A stretch of DNA of 35,828 nucleotides from the NCBI RefSeq assembly GCF_006538725.1, contig NZ_BJLQ01000036.1, forward strand, positions 1 through 35,828. Direction: 5' to 3'. A program made the translations under genes and the position numbers. Of this stretch, positions 26,167 to 33,190 are shown piece after piece. Origin of the DNA: Cellulomonas gelida (lineage in GTDB: Bacteria; Actinomycetota; Actinomycetes; Actinomycetales; Cellulomonadaceae). Positions within the stretch are counted from its first letter, which is position 1. Each line of letters opens with the position of its first letter. Below the pieces are notes generated by a model that saw nothing but the letters and a program-made list of their open reading frames with translations, was not told where the DNA came from and did not search any database.

Positions 26167-26188
26167 AACCGGTACCATCCCACCGGTT
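26167..26188. promoter_or_regulatory. Inverted repeat AACCGGT-N8-ACCGGTT upstream of the GH1 gene
   Basis: Perfect 7-bp arms at 26167-26173 and 26182-26188, spacer 8 bases. The left arm sits in TGAAACCGGTACCA, which has the central CG and TG..CA ends typical of LacI-family operators. It lies about 140 bases upstream of the GH1 start. Confidence 0.5.
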
Positions 26189-26241
26189 GAACTGCTGACG
26201 CCTCGAGAGCGCGAATGGCACGATGTGCGGCAGCGCTTGTA

Positions 26242-26255
26242 TGGGAGCGGTTCCA
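26242..26255 (+). promoter_or_regulatory. CelR-like operator TGGGAGCGGTTCCA
   Basis: It matches 12 of 14 bases of TGGGAGCGCTCCCA, the operator of the LacI-type cellulase repressor CelR known from Thermobifida fusca. It lies 72 bases upstream of the GH1 ATG. The first 12 bases plus the preceding A are identical to the motif upstream of pckG. Confidence 0.55.
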
Positions 26256-26327
26256 CGATGCCCGGTCCGTGCCGGGTCGTCGGCAGGGGGCGCCGCGCCC
26301 GCCTTCTGCTCGACGAGGAGCCCGAGG

Positions 26328-27821
26328 ATGGACCAGCTGGACCGCACCGTGCCTGAAGGGCGACTCGTCGCCCGGCGCACGGTGCTCGAGATGGGCTGCG
26401 GGCTCGTCGGCCTCGGCCTGCTCGCGGCGTGCGCCGACGACGACCGGGCGACGCTCCCGGGGCCGACGCCGACCACCTGGACCGCCCCGGCCGAGCCGCT
26501 GCGGTTCCCCGAGGGGTTCGTCTGGGGGTCGGCGACCTCCGCGTTCCAGGTCGAGGGCTCGACCACCGCCGACGGGCGCGGCGTCTCGATCTGGGACACG
26601 TTCGCGGCGCAGCCCGGCCGGATCGACGACGGCTCGACGGGCGATCCCGCGGCGGACCAGTACCGGCGCTGGGAGTCCGACCTCGACCTCATGGTCGACC
26701 TCGGCCTGCAGGCGTACCGGTTCTCGGTCGCGTGGCCGCGCGTCGTGCCGGCCGGCTCGGGCGAGGTGAACCAGAAGGGCATCGACCACTACCGGCGGCT
26801 CGTCGACGGCCTGCTGGACCGTGGGCTGCACCCCGCGATCACGCTGTACCACTGGGACCTGCCGCAGCCCCTGCAGGATGCGGGCGGCTGGGCCGTGCGC
26901 GACACCGTGGACCGGTTCGCCGAGTACGCCGCGGTCATGTTCGAGGCGCTGCGGGACGTCGACGCCACCTGGCTGACGATCAACGAGCCGAAGACCACCG
27001 CGATGGTCGGCTACGCCGGCACCGAGCACGCACCGGCGATCGGGGACCTCGACGCGGGGCTCGCCGCCGTGCACCACCAGCTCCTCGCGCACGGCAAGGC
27101 CGTCGAGGCGTTCCGCGCGGTGGGCGGCCAGGGGAGCATCGGCATCGCCCTCAACCTCATGCCCGTGTACGGCGCGCCGGGAGCGGAGGCCGCCGCCAGT
27201 CGCCTCGACGCGGCCGAGAACCGCCTCTACCTCGACCCCTTGCTGCGCGGCGAGTACCCCGACGAGGCGATCGGCTCCGCGGCCGGCCAGCTCAACGCCG
27301 ACCGTGCCGCGTTCGACGCGCTCGTCCTGCCCGGCGACCTGGCGGCGATCTCCGCGCCGTGCGACCTGCTCGCCGTGCAGTACTACGGGGTCGCGGGCAT
27401 CGACAAGAACGGCACGTGGCTCGAGGTCTTCCCGCCGTCGCCCGCGAGCTGGCAGCAGGTCCACGCCGAGGGCCTGTACGAGATGCTCGTGCGCCTGACC
27501 GACGACTACGCGGACCTGCCGCCGCTCATCATCAGCGAGAACGGCATCCCGGACCCCGACGCGCAAGGCCAGATCGAGGACCCGCAGCGCGAGGAGTTCC
27601 TGCGCACGCACCTGCAGCAGGCGGCCCGGGCGGTCGCCGAGGGCGTCGACCTGCGGCAGTACTACGCGTGGTCGTTCCTCGACAACTTCGAGTGGGCGCG
27701 CGGCATGACCCAGCGCTGGGGGATCGTGCACGTGGACTACGAGACGCAGCGGCGCACGCCCAAGGCGAGTGCGCAGTGGTACTCGGGCGTGGTCAAGGCG
27801 AACGCGGTGGCGCCCGTCTGA
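26328..27821 (+). CDS. GH1 beta-glucosidase with lipoprotein/Tat-like leader
   Basis: Hydrolyses beta-glucosides such as cellobiose, 497 aa. The GH1 barrel (about 55-490) has the acid/base E220 in LTINEP and the nucleophile E404 in IISENG, plus FVWGSATSAFQVEG and YYAWSFLDNFEWARGM. Unusually for GH1, it starts with a leader: twin Arg (R16-R17) in ARRTVLE, a hydrophobic core, and the lipobox LAAC with Cys 35, followed by ADDD and a Pro/Thr spacer. This predicts a Tat-exported, lipid-anchored enzyme on the outer face of the membrane. The ATG at 26328 has AGGAG 7 bases upstream and is needed for this leader. Two candidate LacI-family operators precede it. Other beta-glycosidase specificities are possible. 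Confidence 0.93.
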   Translation: MDQLDRTVPEGRLVARRTVLEMGCGLVGLGLLAACADDDRATLPGPTPTTWTAPAEPLRFPEGFVWGSATSAFQVEGSTTADGRGVSIWDTFAAQPGRIDDGSTGDPAADQYRRWESDLDLMVDLGLQAYRFSVAWPRVVPAGSGEVNQKGIDHYRRLVDGLLDRGLHPAITLYHWDLPQPLQDAGGWAVRDTVDRFAEYAAVMFEALRDVDATWLTINEPKTTAMVGYAGTEHAPAIGDLDAGLAAVHHQLLAHGKAVEAFRAVGGQGSIGIALNLMPVYGAPGAEAAASRLDAAENRLYLDPLLRGEYPDEAIGSAAGQLNADRAAFDALVLPGDLAAISAPCDLLAVQYYGVAGIDKNGTWLEVFPPSPASWQQVHAEGLYEMLVRLTDDYADLPPLIISENGIPDPDAQGQIEDPQREEFLRTHLQQAARAVAEGVDLRQYYAWSFLDNFEWARGMTQRWGIVHVDYETQRRTPKASAQWYSGVVKANAVAPV

Positions 27822-27910
27822 CCTGGAGTGGTGACCACGCTCACAGGGCCGGACCGCCTCGTGTGCGCATTCTCACCGATCCGCGAGGTGTCGCGTTCGT
27901 CGTGCGCCGA

Positions 27911-27916
27911 TACCGT
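27911..27916 (+). promoter_or_regulatory. -10-like TACCGT for leaderless ndh mRNA
   Basis: TACCGT ends 6 bases before the ATG at 27923. A GGAG lies only 2 bases before the ATG, too close for a normal Shine-Dalgarno. Confidence 0.5.
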
Positions 27917-27922
27917 GGAGAT

Positions 27923-29395
27923 ATGCCTCAGTCTGCCTCGACGCCGCTCGACGAGTCGGCGGCCCCGCGCCGCCCCGCCAAGCCGCGCAAGGTCCCTCGT
28001 GTCCTCGTCCTCGGGGGCGGCACGGTCGGCCTGTACTCCGCTCGTCGGCTGCGCAAGCGGCTCGGGCGCCGTGAGGCCGCGATCGTCGTCGTCGACCCCC
28101 GTCCGTACATGACGTACGCGCCGTTCCTCCCCGAGGCGGCGGCGGGCTCGATCGACCCCCGCAACGTCGTCGCCCCGCACCGCCGCGCGCTCAAGGGCGT
28201 CGACGTGCTGCAGGGCAAGGTCACGCAGATCAACCATGCCGAGCGCACGGTGCAGATCACGCCCGAGGAGGGCGAGCCGTACTGGGTCACGTACGACCAC
28301 CTGATCATCGGGTTGGGCTCCGTCGCCCGCACGCTGCCCATCCCCGGCCTCGCGGAGCAGGCCATCGGCTTCAAGAACGTCGAGGAAGCCATCGCCGTCC
28401 GCAACCACATCCTCAACCGCATCGAGGTCGCGTCCTCGACGTGGGACCCGGAGCTGCGGCGCCGGATGCTGACGTTCGTGTTCGTCGGCGGCGGCTTCGC
28501 CGGCGTCGAGGCGCTCGGTGAGCTCGAGGACATCGCGCGCTACACCGTCAACCACTACAAGCAGATCGAGCAGGACGAGCTCCGGTTCGTGCTGGTCGAG
28601 GGCAGCCCGCGGATCCTGCCCGAGGTGAGCGAGGAGCTCGGCGGGTACACGCTCGAGCAGCTGCGCAAGCGCAAGATCGAGATCCACCTCTCGACGTTCC
28701 TCAACTCGTGCGTCGACGGGCACATCGTCCTGTCGAACAATCTCGAGTTCGACGCGGACACGATCGTGTGGACCGCCGGCGTCAAGGCCAACCCGGTGCT
28801 GCAGCAGTCGGACCTGCCCCTGGACAAGATGGGCCGGGTCACCTGCAACACGTCGCTGCAGGTGGTCGACGCCGACGGCACGGTGGTCCCCGACGCGTAC
28901 GCCGCCGGTGACTGCGCCGCGGTCCCCGACCTCTACAACCCGGGTGGGTTCTGCCCGCCCAACGCGCAGCACGCGCTGCGTCAGGGCAGCCACCTCGGCG
29001 ACAACCTCGCGCGCGTCCTGCGGTCCGCCGAGGTCACGCCGTACTCGCACAAGAACATCGGCGCGGTGGCGTCCCTCGGCATGTACAAGGGCGTCGCGCA
29101 GATGTTCGGCCGGATCAAGGTGCGCGGCTTCCTCGCCTGGGTGCTGCACCGGACCTACCACGTCTTCGCGATGCCGACCGTGAACCGCAAGCTGCGCATC
29201 ATGGCGGGCTGGACCGGTTCGCTGCTGCTGCGACGTGAGGTCGTGCCGCTGGGTGCTCTGCACGACCCGCGCGCCGAGTTCCGTGCGGCCTCGGTCCCGC
29301 CGAAGCCGCGCGTGGTCGAGCCGGCCGAGGCCCCGGCCGTCGGCGAGCCCGCCACGGGCGCCGCGTCCGGCACGAAGGCCAAGAACGCGAGCTGA
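27923..29395 (+). CDS. ndh: Type II NADH dehydrogenase (NDH-2)
   Basis: Non-proton-pumping NADH:quinone oxidoreductase bound to the inner face of the membrane, 490 aa. The FAD-binding fold is VLVLGGGTVGLYSARRL (about residue 25) and the NADH-binding fold is FVFVGGGFAGVEALGEL (about 190). Both are followed by the usual ATG-like FAD motif VVPDAYAAGDCAAVPD. PNAQHALRQGSHLGDNL also fits the family. A C-terminal hydrophobic and basic stretch (FLAWVLHRTYHVFAMPTVNRK) probably makes the membrane contact, and a 45-residue Pro/Ala tail follows. The N-terminus has about 25 extra residues before the FAD fold. The start is supported by TACCGT 6 bases upstream. A long terminator follows 6 bases after the stop. 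Confidence 0.95.
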   Translation: MPQSASTPLDESAAPRRPAKPRKVPRVLVLGGGTVGLYSARRLRKRLGRREAAIVVVDPRPYMTYAPFLPEAAAGSIDPRNVVAPHRRALKGVDVLQGKVTQINHAERTVQITPEEGEPYWVTYDHLIIGLGSVARTLPIPGLAEQAIGFKNVEEAIAVRNHILNRIEVASSTWDPELRRRMLTFVFVGGGFAGVEALGELEDIARYTVNHYKQIEQDELRFVLVEGSPRILPEVSEELGGYTLEQLRKRKIEIHLSTFLNSCVDGHIVLSNNLEFDADTIVWTAGVKANPVLQQSDLPLDKMGRVTCNTSLQVVDADGTVVPDAYAAGDCAAVPDLYNPGGFCPPNAQHALRQGSHLGDNLARVLRSAEVTPYSHKNIGAVASLGMYKGVAQMFGRIKVRGFLAWVLHRTYHVFAMPTVNRKLRIMAGWTGSLLLRREVVPLGALHDPRAEFRAASVPPKPRVVEPAEAPAVGEPATGAASGTKAKNAS

Positions 29396-29401
29396 CTCCC
29401 G

Positions 29402-29438
29402 ACGAGAGCCCCGGTCCATCGCGGACCGGGGCTCTCGT
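29402..29438 (+). terminator. ndh terminator hairpin
   Basis: A perfect 16-bp stem, ACGAGAGCCCCGGTCC (29402-29417) against 29423-29438, with the 5-base loop ATCGC. It starts 6 bases after the ndh stop and also faces the 3' end of the convergent tRNA gene. Confidence 0.9.
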
Positions 29439-29447
29439 GCGTCGGCG

Positions 29448-29521
29448 TGCGCCCGGCGGGACTCGAACCCGCACTGAGCCGGGTTTAAGCCGGCCGCCTC
29501 TGCCGGTTGGGCTACGGGCGC
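29448..29521 (-). tRNA. Compact tRNA with UAA anticodon (tRNA-Leu by anticodon)
   Basis: A 74-nt cloverleaf on the minus strand. The acceptor stem GCGCCCG/CGGGCGC is 7 bp with A as discriminator, and CCA is not encoded. The anticodon stem is GCCGG/CCGGC with loop CTTAAAC, giving anticodon UAA, which reads UUA (Leu). The T arm is GCGGG-TTCGAGT-CCCGC. The D arm pairs weakly (GCCC with AGGC, one mismatch) and has GG in the loop. The variable region is only TCAGT, whereas bacterial tRNA-Leu normally has a long variable arm. The overall fold and intact T loop argue for a functional gene, but its identity as leucine tRNA is by anticodon only. Confidence 0.85.
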
Positions 29522-29632
29522 GCGCGAGCATCCTCCCACCGCCCGGCGCCCGGCGGGGGCCGCTCGGCGCAGGTGGGGTCGGCGCAGGCGAGTCGGCGCA
29601 GATGGGGCCGTGCAGGCGTGGCTGCGGAGTGG

Positions 29633-30517
29633 TCAGGGCAGGTGGGCGGCCTGCTCCGACTGCTCGATCTCGGAGGTCCAGTCGCGCTTGGTGCGGCGCC
29701 AGCCCTCGTCGTCGACGCCGAGCCGCCAGTAGCCCGAGGCCGAGAGGTCCGCGCGCGCGATCGCGCGCTCGACCCGCAGGTAGCGGCGGATGTCCCGGAC
29801 CGCACCGGCCTCGCCGTGCACGAACGCGCCGACCCGTCCGTCGGGCCACGCGAGCGCCCGCACGGCCTCGACGAGGCGGCGACCGGGCGCCGCGTGGTCG
29901 GCGTGCACCCAGCGCACGTCGACGCCGTCCGGGGCGACGAGCGGGAGCTCGTCGTGCGGGCCGTCGACCTCGACGAGCGCCCAGCCGCGCGCGTCAGGCC
30001 GGAGCCGTTCGAGGCCGACCGCGATCGCGGGCAGCGCGCTCGCGTCGCCGACGAGCAGGTGGTGGTCGACGTCGGGCGAGGGTGACCACCCGCCGCCCGG
30101 TCCCTGCACGAGCGCCTCCTCGCCGCCGGTCAGGGACGCAGCCCACGGTCCCGCGAGGCCGTGGTCGCCGTGCACGACGACGTCGAGCGTCAGCTCGAGC
30201 GCCGCGGCGTCGAAGCTGCGGACCGTGTAGGCGCGCAGGCGCGGGGTCACGTCCGCCGGGAGCGCCGCCTGCACCGCCTCGAGGTCGAGGCGGCCGTCGG
30301 GGCCCAGCGGGCGCGGGCCCGCGGGCAGGAACAGGAGCTTGACGTAGGAGTCCGCGTGCTCGTCGGGGGTGAACGGCGCGAGACCCGGACCGCCGAGCAC
30401 GACGCGCACGAGGTTCGGCGTGAGGCGCTCGGTGCGCTGGACGTGCGCGAGGACGGGCGCCGGTCGACGCCGGGCGTCGCGAGGGCGCGCCGGCGGCGCC
30501 GGGGGAGGGAGGGTCAC
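29633..30517 (-). CDS. Siderophore-interacting FAD/NAD(P)H oxidoreductase (SIP family)
   Basis: Cytoplasmic flavoprotein that probably releases iron from ferric siderophores by reduction, 294 aa. It has the FAD-binding domain with RAYTVRSFD, VVHGDHGLAGPWAASLTGGE and QGPGGGW, and the NAD(P)H-binding domain LVGDASALPAIAVGLERL. The C-terminal SIP signature is FVHGEAGAVRDIRRYL followed by SGYWRLGVDDEGW. The GTG at 30517 has a -10-like TAGGCT 8 bases upstream (30531-30526) and no Shine-Dalgarno, so it may be leaderless and have its own promoter although marR lies 68 bases upstream on the same strand. No iron-box sequence was recognised. Its C-terminus (TKRDWTSEIEQSEQAAHLP) is a little longer than usual. 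Confidence 0.9.
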   Translation of the reverse strand: MTLPPPAPPARPRDARRRPAPVLAHVQRTERLTPNLVRVVLGGPGLAPFTPDEHADSYVKLLFLPAGPRPLGPDGRLDLEAVQAALPADVTPRLRAYTVRSFDAAALELTLDVVVHGDHGLAGPWAASLTGGEEALVQGPGGGWSPSPDVDHHLLVGDASALPAIAVGLERLRPDARGWALVEVDGPHDELPLVAPDGVDVRWVHADHAAPGRRLVEAVRALAWPDGRVGAFVHGEAGAVRDIRRYLRVERAIARADLSASGYWRLGVDDEGWRRTKRDWTSEIEQSEQAAHLP

Positions 30518-30525
30518 GACAGCGG

Positions 30526-30531
30526 AGCCTA
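30526..30531 (-). promoter_or_regulatory. -10-like TAGGCT for the SIP gene
   Basis: On the minus strand TAGGCT ends 8 bases before the GTG at 30517, within the 68-base gap to marR. Confidence 0.4.
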
Positions 30532-30585
30532 ACCCGCGTGGCAGTAGGCGCCGCGGCCGGGGGAGGCGGGCACGGAGGCCCGCTC

Positions 30586-31050
30586 TCAGTCTTGTCCGAC
30601 GGAGCGTGCGCTGGCGTCCAGCGACGCGTCGAGCGACGCGTTGAGGCGGGTGAGCGAGCGCGCGAGCACGTCGAGGTCGCTCGGGTCCCACTCCGCGAGG
30701 ACCGCGGCGTAGACGTCGGCGCGCGCGCGGCGGGTCGCCTCGAGCGCGGTCCGGCCCACCGGGGTCGCGGCGATCACCGAGCGCCGCCCGTCGTTCTCGT
30801 CGCGGCCGCGGCTCACGTAGCCCGCCTCCTCCATCTGCAGCACCTGCCGCGTCACGGTGGACGCGTCGAGGCGCAGGTGGTCGGCGATCTCGTTGATCCC
30901 GGCGGGACCGTCGTCGACCAGGCGACCGAGCGCGAGGTACGCCGAACGCTCCAACGTGCCCGCGAGGCGCCTGCTGCGTCGGCGGTTGCGGTCCGCGAGC
31001 CGCAGCAGGAGGGCGACCTGGCGTTCGACGTCGGGGATCGCGGGATCCAT
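30586..31050 (-). CDS. MarR-family transcriptional regulator
   Basis: A 154-aa winged-helix regulator. The HTH is GINEIADHLRLDASTVTRQV, and the wing is SRGRDENDGRRSVIAATPVG, the hallmark D-x-R-[S/R] region of MarR proteins. Flanking helices would form the dimer interface. The C-terminus carries a small NASLDASLDAS repeat. The ATG at 31050 has AAGGAG 6 bases upstream. It lies upstream of the SIP gene on the same strand and downstream of the ABC operon beyond a terminator, so the SIP gene is its nearest plausible target along with itself. The ligand is unknown. Confidence 0.9.
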   Translation of the reverse strand: MDPAIPDVERQVALLLRLADRNRRRSRRLAGTLERSAYLALGRLVDDGPAGINEIADHLRLDASTVTRQVLQMEEAGYVSRGRDENDGRRSVIAATPVGRTALEATRRARADVYAAVLAEWDPSDLDVLARSLTRLNASLDASLDASARSVGQD

Positions 31051-31112
31051 CAGCGCTCCTTCGGGACGGCGGTGGGGACTGCGCCGCCGCTCAGCCTAGG
31101 TCGCGGGACGCG

Positions 31113-31159
31113 ACGACGAGGCCACGCGACCGTGCGCTCCGGTCGCGTGGCCTCGTCGT
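31113..31159 (-). terminator. 20-bp perfect hairpin after the ABC transporter operon
   Basis: Arms 31113-31132 and 31140-31159 are perfectly complementary over 20 bp with a 7-base loop TGCGCTC. The hairpin begins 6 bases after the permease stop at 31165 and lies 63 bases before the marR start. It is the longest uninterrupted stem seen in the window. Confidence 0.85.
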
Positions 31160-31164
31160 GACGG

Positions 31165-32010
31165 TCAGGCGTCGCGCTTGCGCGTCAGGACGGCGCCGAT
31201 CACCAGCACGACCGCGACGTAGGCCAGCAGGATCCCGAAGCCCTGCCAGGCGGACAGGACCACCGAGCCGGTGAACCCGGCCTGCTCCTGGATCATCTCG
31301 TCGGTCAGCGTGATCTGCGAGCCTGCGACGTTCGGCAGGAACGGCGTGAAGTCCTGCAGGGGCTTCCACGGGATGAGGCTGAACAGGATCGGGACGACGA
31401 GCAGGATGCCCAGGGTCGTCGTGATCGCCGCGGCGGAGTGGCGCATGATCGTGCCCAGCCCGAACGCGAGCACCGCGATCCCCGTGACGTAGAGCGCGTT
31501 GCCGATCAGCGCCCGCACGACCTGCGGGTCGCCGATGTCGACCGAGGCGCCCCGGCCGCCGAAGATCATCGCCTGCAGGGCCGCCGCGACGGCCACGGCG
31601 AGCGCGGTCGTCGCGAAGACGACGACCGCCAGCACGATCGCCTTGGCCCACAGCACGGGCAGGCGCCGCGGCGCGGCCGTGAAGCTGCTGCGGATCATCC
31701 CGGTCGTGTACTCACCGGTGATCGTCAGCGCGCCGAGCACCGCGACCGCCGTGGGGCCCAGGAACGGGATCGCGCCGAAGCCGTAGAGCGCGTTGACGGG
31801 CGACGTGTCGTTGCTCGCGTCGCGCGCGGTCAGCTCGCCCCACGTGATGAGGACGACGAAGCCGACGATGACGACCGCGGTGATCGCCAGCGTCCAGACG
31901 GTCGAGCGCAGCGACCAGAGCTTGATCCACTCCGAGCGCAGCAGCCGGGGGAACGACACCCGCAGGTGCGTGGGGGCCGGGGCGGGGGTGCGGGTCGTGG
32001 TGGTGGTCAT
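31165..32010 (-). CDS. ABC-2 type transporter permease
   Basis: Membrane subunit of an ABC exporter, 281 aa. An N-terminal cytoplasmic stretch ends in LLRSEWIKLWSLRSTVW, typical of BcrB/ABC-2-like permeases, followed by about six membrane segments (near 40-57, 87-97, 120-143, 168-186, 198-214 and 255-275). GEYTTGMIRSSFTAAPRR, after segment 2, is a conserved family block. The ATG at 32010 overlaps the stop of the ATPase gene by 4 bases (ATGA), so the two are co-translated. The substrate is unknown; related transporters export peptides such as bacitracin or are of undefined use. Confidence 0.9.
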   Translation of the reverse strand: MTTTTTRTPAPAPTHLRVSFPRLLRSEWIKLWSLRSTVWTLAITAVVIVGFVVLITWGELTARDASNDTSPVNALYGFGAIPFLGPTAVAVLGALTITGEYTTGMIRSSFTAAPRRLPVLWAKAIVLAVVVFATTALAVAVAAALQAMIFGGRGASVDIGDPQVVRALIGNALYVTGIAVLAFGLGTIMRHSAAAITTTLGILLVVPILFSLIPWKPLQDFTPFLPNVAGSQITLTDEMIQEQAGFTGSVVLSAWQGFGILLAYVAVVLVIGAVLTRKRDA

Positions 32011-32984
32011 CGCGAGGCCTCCTGACCAGGCGCCGGGACGTCGGTCGAGGCAGCGGGCGCGTCCTGGGGCGCGTCGTGGCCGAAGGTCGAGTGGTACTCC
32101 ACCGTGTCCTGCGTGAGCGACATGAAGGCGTCCTCGAGCGATCCCCGGACGGGCGTGAGCTCGTGCAGGGCGATGCCGGCCGCGGCGGCGGCCTCGCCGA
32201 TCGCGGGTGCGGTGGCGCCCACCACGACGAGCGACTCGGACTCCGACGACGTGATCGTGACCTCGGGGCCGGCGATGAGCTCGGCGAGCCGCGCGGCGTG
32301 CGGGGTGCGCACCTGGACCGATGCGCGCGTGCTGCGGTCGACGATCTCCTGCACCGGGCCCGCGGCGATGATCCGCCCGCGCCCGATGACGATGAGGTGG
32401 TCCGCCGTGAGGGCCATCTCGCTCATGAGGTGCGAGGACAGGAACACCGTCCGGCCCTCACGCGCGAGGTACTTCACGAGGTTGCGCACCCAGAGCACGC
32501 CCTCGGGGTCGAGCCCGTTGACCGGCTCGTCGAGGATGAGCGTGCGCGGGTCGCCCAGCAGGGCCGCCGCGATGCCGAGGCGTTGTCCCATGCCGAGCGA
32601 GAACCCGCCGACCCGCCGCTTGGCGACCGAGTCGAGGCCCGTCATCTCGATGACCTCGGTGACGCGCGCGTCCCCGATGCCGTGCGTCGCGGCGAGCGCC
32701 CGCAGGTGGTTGCGCGCGCTGCGGCCCGTGTGGACGGCCTTGGCCTCCAGCAGCGAACCGACCTCCGTGAGGGGCGAGGCGTGCTGGGCGTAGGGCTTGC
32801 CGTTGACCGTGACGTGCCCGGACGTCGGACGGTCGAGCCCGACGATCATGCGCATCGTGGTCGACTTCCCCGCCCCGTTCGGGCCGAGGAACCCGGTGAC
32901 CTTGCCGGGCTCGACGGTGAACGAGATGGAGTCGACGGCGAGCTTGTCGCCGTATCGCTTGCTGAGGTTCGTTGCCTCGATCAT
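32007..32984 (-). CDS. ABC transporter ATP-binding protein
   Basis: Nucleotide-binding subunit of the ABC exporter, 325 aa. Walker A is GPNGAGKST (near residue 38), and the Q-loop region and signature GFSLGMGQRLGIA are intact, though the signature reads SLGMGQ rather than LSGGQ, as is common in the BcrA-like group. Walker B with the catalytic Glu is TLILDEP, and the switch His is in FLSSHLMSE. After the ATPase core comes a regulatory C-terminal domain (VQVRTPHAARLAEL to RGSLEDAFMSLTQDTVEYHS) and a Pro/Ala tail. The ATG at 32984 has GGAGGA upstream; the GGAGGAACCTCC around it is itself a small palindrome that could mask the site. A 6-bp inverted repeat lies over the likely promoter. Confidence 0.93.
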   Translation of the reverse strand: MIEATNLSKRYGDKLAVDSISFTVEPGKVTGFLGPNGAGKSTTMRMIVGLDRPTSGHVTVNGKPYAQHASPLTEVGSLLEAKAVHTGRSARNHLRALAATHGIGDARVTEVIEMTGLDSVAKRRVGGFSLGMGQRLGIAAALLGDPRTLILDEPVNGLDPEGVLWVRNLVKYLAREGRTVFLSSHLMSEMALTADHLIVIGRGRIIAAGPVQEIVDRSTRASVQVRTPHAARLAELIAGPEVTITSSESESLVVVGATAPAIGEAAAAAGIALHELTPVRGSLEDAFMSLTQDTVEYHSTFGHDAPQDAPAASTDVPAPGQEASR

Positions 32985-33009
32985 CGCGGAGGTTCCTCCG
33001 GTCGGAGAC

Positions 33010-33074
33010 GTGTCGCTGCCGACACTACGGGCACGCTCCCACCTGGGGGTATCCGTCCACGGTCGGATCCGTCC
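33010..33074. promoter_or_regulatory. Inverted and direct repeats upstream of the ABC transporter operon
   Basis: GTGTCG-ctgc-CGACAC (33010-33025) is a perfect 6-bp inverted repeat overlapping a -10-like TAGTGT on the minus strand (33027-33022), 26-41 bases upstream of the ATPase start. Further out, ATCCGTCC occurs twice in direct orientation (33051-33058 and 33067-33074, 16 bp apart). On the other side a -10-like TACGTT (33134-33139) may serve the divergent BI-1 gene. Confidence 0.5.
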
Positions 33075-33190
33075 GGGCCCCCGGTGTCCACGACGACGTC
33101 GTCGAACACCGCGGGAACCCGACGAGCGCCTTGTACGTTGGGAGACCACAGACCAGCGCCGACGTGGCGCAGGCCGACCAGGAGGACGAC

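Noticed and set aside
29448..29521. UAA-anticodon tRNA considered as an ochre suppressor
   Set aside because: Anticodon UAA reads the codon UUA; reading the UAA stop would need anticodon UUA.
29522..29632. TCGGCGCAG repeated three times between the tRNA and the SIP gene
   Set aside because: Short, irregularly spaced and of common composition; nothing else supports a function.
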